Source: an uncultured Clostridia bacterium
GTDB lineage: Bacteria > Bacillota > Clostridia > Oscillospirales > CAG-272
Assembly (NCBI GenBank): GCA_946618395.1
Contig: CAMOLD010000063.1
Span: 1-7,236 of the forward strand
Direction of reading: 5' to 3'
DNA: 7,236 bases
Below, one piece after another: positions 5,279 to 7,236 of the stretch. Position 1 is the stretch's first letter; each line of letters begins with the position of its first letter. The notes under the pieces are model-generated. The model saw only the letters and a list, made by a program, of their open reading frames with translations, was not told where the DNA came from and did no database searches. A program made the translations under genes and the position numbers.

Positions 5279-6574
5279 ATGCAATATTTGAAAAACCGTT
5301 GGGAGCTCAAAGAATCCGAGGACGAATACGAGGCAAACGTTGTCAACGTCTATCCGGAAATCGAGCGGCAGAAAATTTTAGGTTTCGGCGGAGCCTTCAC
5401 CGAGGCGGCGGCGTATATGTATTCGCTCATGCCCGCCGAGCTCAAAGAAAAATTTATGGAGGCGTGCTTTGGCGAGAGCGGCAACCGCTATTCGGTCGGC
5501 CGTGTGCACATGGGCTCCTGCGATTTTGCGCTGGCGCCTTACAGCGAATCCTACCGCCCCGATTTGAGCGACTTTAACATCGAGCAGGATAAAAAATACA
5601 TCATTCCCATGATCCGTGACGCGCTCAAAAAAGCGGGCAGGGAATTCTTCCTGCTGGCAAGCCCGTGGAGTCCGCCCGCCTTTATGAAGGATACCGGTGA
5701 ACTCAACCATGCCGGCAAGCTCAAACCCGAGTTTTACGGCACCTATGCCGCGTATTTTGCCAAATTCATTCTCGCCTACCGCGCCGAGGGAATCAAAATC
5801 TCGGCGGTAACGGTGCAAAACGAGGCGCGCGCAAAACAGAACTGGGAAAGCTGCCGCTGGACGGCAACCGAGGAAGCTGTGTTTGCCACCAACTACCTGC
5901 GCCCCACGCTGGATAAAAACGGTTTGCAAGACGTGAAAATCATGATTTGGGATCACAACAAGGAGCGCATTATGAACCGCGCCGACGAGAGCTTCTCGGT
6001 CCCCGGTGCGCGCGATGCCATTTGGGGCTTGGGATACCACTGGTATTCGGGCGAGCATTTTGATAACCTTTCCCTCTTCCGCGAGAAATATCCCGAAAAA
6101 GAGATTTTGGAAACCGAATTTTGCAGCGAATCCTGCGGCAATTTTGACGATGATAAACGCACCCGCTACTACGCCAACGAGTATATTCGCTCGCTCCGCT
6201 TCGGCAGTGCCGGACTTTGCGATTGGAACCTTTTGCTCAATCCTGCGGGCGGTCCCTACCATTGGCGCCAGGAGCCCGGCGGATGCTCGGCGGCGTTCTA
6301 CTACGACGAGGAAAAGAAAGAGCTGATCCAGGATGGCATCTACGGTGCCATCAACACCGTGACCTCTCAGCTGGACCGCGGCGACCGCGTGGTTGCAACC
6401 TCGGCGGCAAAGCAGAACGTGCCCATGGTGGCGGTCAAAAAAGCCGACGGAACCGTCATCCTGTTTGTTTTGAACGCGTCGGACGAAAAATTGCCGGTCG
6501 CCCTGCGCATGGGCAAAAAAGCGGGGCTCTTCTTCCTGCCCCCCATGTCGGTCTCGGCAAACACCATTTGTTAA
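5279..6574 (+). CDS. Glycoside hydrolase family 30 protein (glucosylceramidase-like), cytoplasmic
   Basis: The complete 431-residue enzyme has the GH30 (clan A, retaining) pattern. FGGAFTEAAA (36-45) matches the family's opening GFGGAFTEA signature, and FLLASPWSPPAFMK (124-137) the SPWSPP.WMK motif. The acid/base is probably Glu182 in VTVQNEA, and the nucleophile probably Glu280 in ILETEFCSE. GLGYHWYSG (250-258) and DWNLLLNPAGGP (315-326) are also typical. The TIM barrel is followed by a short C-terminal beta region (about 365-431). Known GH30 activities include beta-glucosidase, glucosylceramidase, beta-1,6-glucanase and beta-xylosidase; which applies cannot be decided here. There is no signal peptide, so it acts inside the cell, probably on imported oligosaccharides. 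ATG 5279 is supported by AAAGGAG at 5266-5272. It is the first gene of an operon with the SGNH hydrolase 18 bases downstream. Confidence 0.92.
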   Translation: MQYLKNRWELKESEDEYEANVVNVYPEIERQKILGFGGAFTEAAAYMYSLMPAELKEKFMEACFGESGNRYSVGRVHMGSCDFALAPYSESYRPDLSDFNIEQDKKYIIPMIRDALKKAGREFFLLASPWSPPAFMKDTGELNHAGKLKPEFYGTYAAYFAKFILAYRAEGIKISAVTVQNEARAKQNWESCRWTATEEAVFATNYLRPTLDKNGLQDVKIMIWDHNKERIMNRADESFSVPGARDAIWGLGYHWYSGEHFDNLSLFREKYPEKEILETEFCSESCGNFDDDKRTRYYANEYIRSLRFGSAGLCDWNLLLNPAGGPYHWRQEPGGCSAAFYYDEEKKELIQDGIYGAINTVTSQLDRGDRVVATSAAKQNVPMVAVKKADGTVILFVLNASDEKLPVALRMGKKAGLFFLPPMSVSANTIC

Positions 6575-6592
6575 GAAAAGAGGAATCATACC

Positions 6593-7231
6593 ATGAAACT
6601 GCAAGGAATTAAAGCCAACTTTTTGGGCGACAGCATTACCGAGGGGAACGGCGCTTCCACCAAGGAATTTACCTATTGGAACATCCTCAAACGCAAATTC
6701 GGCTTGGGCGAGGTCCGCGGCTACGGCATCGGCGGCACGCGCATTGCCCGCAAACATGTCCCCACCCCCGAGCCCTACGGCTGGTTTGATATGGACTTTT
6801 GCGGCCGCTACGCAGAGATGGACAACGACGCCGACCTGGTGGTCGTTATGGGCGGAACCAACGACTACGGCCACGGTGACGCTCCGCTTGGCAAAATGTC
6901 CGACCGCGACCCCATGACCTTCTACGGCGCGCTCCACTACCTGATGACCGGGCTCATCAACAAATATCCCAAAGCCATGATCGTCTTTATGACCACGCCG
7001 CACCGCGAGGAAGAGGAATCCCGCGGGCTCAAACTGGTGGATTTCGTCAACGCCGTCAAAGAGGTCGCTGCCTACTACGCGATCCCGGTGCTTGACCTCT
7101 ACGAAACCAGCGGCATCCAGCCGAAAGTGCCGGTCCTCAAAGAGCTTTATATGCCCGACGGACTGCACCCCAACGACGCCGGCTACGAAAAAATCGCCGA
7201 TCGTTTGGGCAACTTCTTGCTGTCTTTGTAA
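6593..7231 (+). CDS. SGNH/GDSL-family hydrolase (probable carbohydrate esterase)
   Basis: The complete 212-residue protein shows all four SGNH blocks: GDSIT with nucleophile Ser14, YGIGGT with oxyanion-hole Gly47 or Gly48, GGTNDYG with Asn90, and DGLHPN with Asp189 and His192 of the triad. The length is typical of single-domain acyl-esterases. There is no signal peptide, so it is predicted to be cytoplasmic. The family removes acetyl or other acyl esters from sugars, lipids or other compounds. The 18-base gap from the GH30 stop, carrying AAGAGGAA (6578-6585), and the lack of a terminator between them place it in the GH30 operon, which suggests a carbohydrate O-acyl substrate. That substrate is an inference from context. 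The five bases after its stop (AGGGA) could begin a ribosome binding site for a further operon gene outside the window. Confidence 0.9.
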   Translation: MKLQGIKANFLGDSITEGNGASTKEFTYWNILKRKFGLGEVRGYGIGGTRIARKHVPTPEPYGWFDMDFCGRYAEMDNDADLVVVMGGTNDYGHGDAPLGKMSDRDPMTFYGALHYLMTGLINKYPKAMIVFMTTPHREEEESRGLKLVDFVNAVKEVAAYYAIPVLDLYETSGIQPKVPVLKELYMPDGLHPNDAGYEKIADRLGNFLLSL

Positions 7232-7236
7232 AGGGA

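Noticed and set aside
5378..7168. 596-codon open frame on the minus strand opposite the GH30 and SGNH genes
   Set aside because: It spans two clear genes and their junction, has low-complexity His/Val/Gly-rich composition with no recognisable motif, and is explained by codon bias of the + strand genes.

Overview
The window looks like chromosomal DNA from a Gram-positive, clostridial-type bacterium (Bacillota, perhaps an anaerobic gut lineage of the Oscillospiraceae kind). This rests on near-consensus sigma-A promoters with 17-bp spacers, strong AGGAGG-type ribosome binding sites, U-tailed intrinsic terminators, balanced GC with GC-rich codon use, and closest recalled family resemblances. The placement is an inference; the window holds no rRNA or other marker gene. 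All recognised genes lie on the + strand, and no mobile element, CRISPR array, tRNA or rRNA was seen.

Layout. (1) 1-213 is the 3' end of an ATPase gene of a polar amino-acid ABC importer. (2) 214-498 is a regulatory and repeat-rich gap: a long, almost perfect palindrome (226-276), a smaller hairpin (279-309), an A-rich tract, a strong promoter (366-394), and two copies of the operator GTTAGC-N4-GCTAAC (396-411 and 463-478) on either side of a U-tailed hairpin (429-452). (3) 499-3587 is a translationally coupled two-gene operon for a MacB/LolD-type ATPase and an FtsX-type permease with two 4-TM units. (4) 3680-4540 encodes a tocopherol-cyclase-like protein with its own strong promoter and a strong terminator. 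(5) 4653-5141 encodes a TspO/MBR membrane protein, again followed by a terminator. (6) 5279-7231 is a second operon from a perfect consensus promoter: a cytoplasmic GH30 glycosidase, then an SGNH-family hydrolase or esterase. It may continue past the window edge.

How the parts work together. The ABC exporter-type operon appears to be under tight control by a repressor that is not encoded here and binds the paired palindromes; export of, or resistance to, a hydrophobic or peptide compound is a reasonable guess. The GH30 and SGNH pair suggests intracellular breakdown of an O-acylated beta-linked oligosaccharide, with one enzyme removing ester groups and the other cleaving the glycosidic bond. 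The tocopherol-cyclase-like and TspO genes are separate transcription units with no provable link to their neighbours. I found no clear evidence of a wholly new multi-gene system. The most distinctive signals are the dual-operator leader of the ABC operon, the long palindrome at 226-276, and the tocopherol-cyclase-like gene in an apparently non-phototrophic bacterium.
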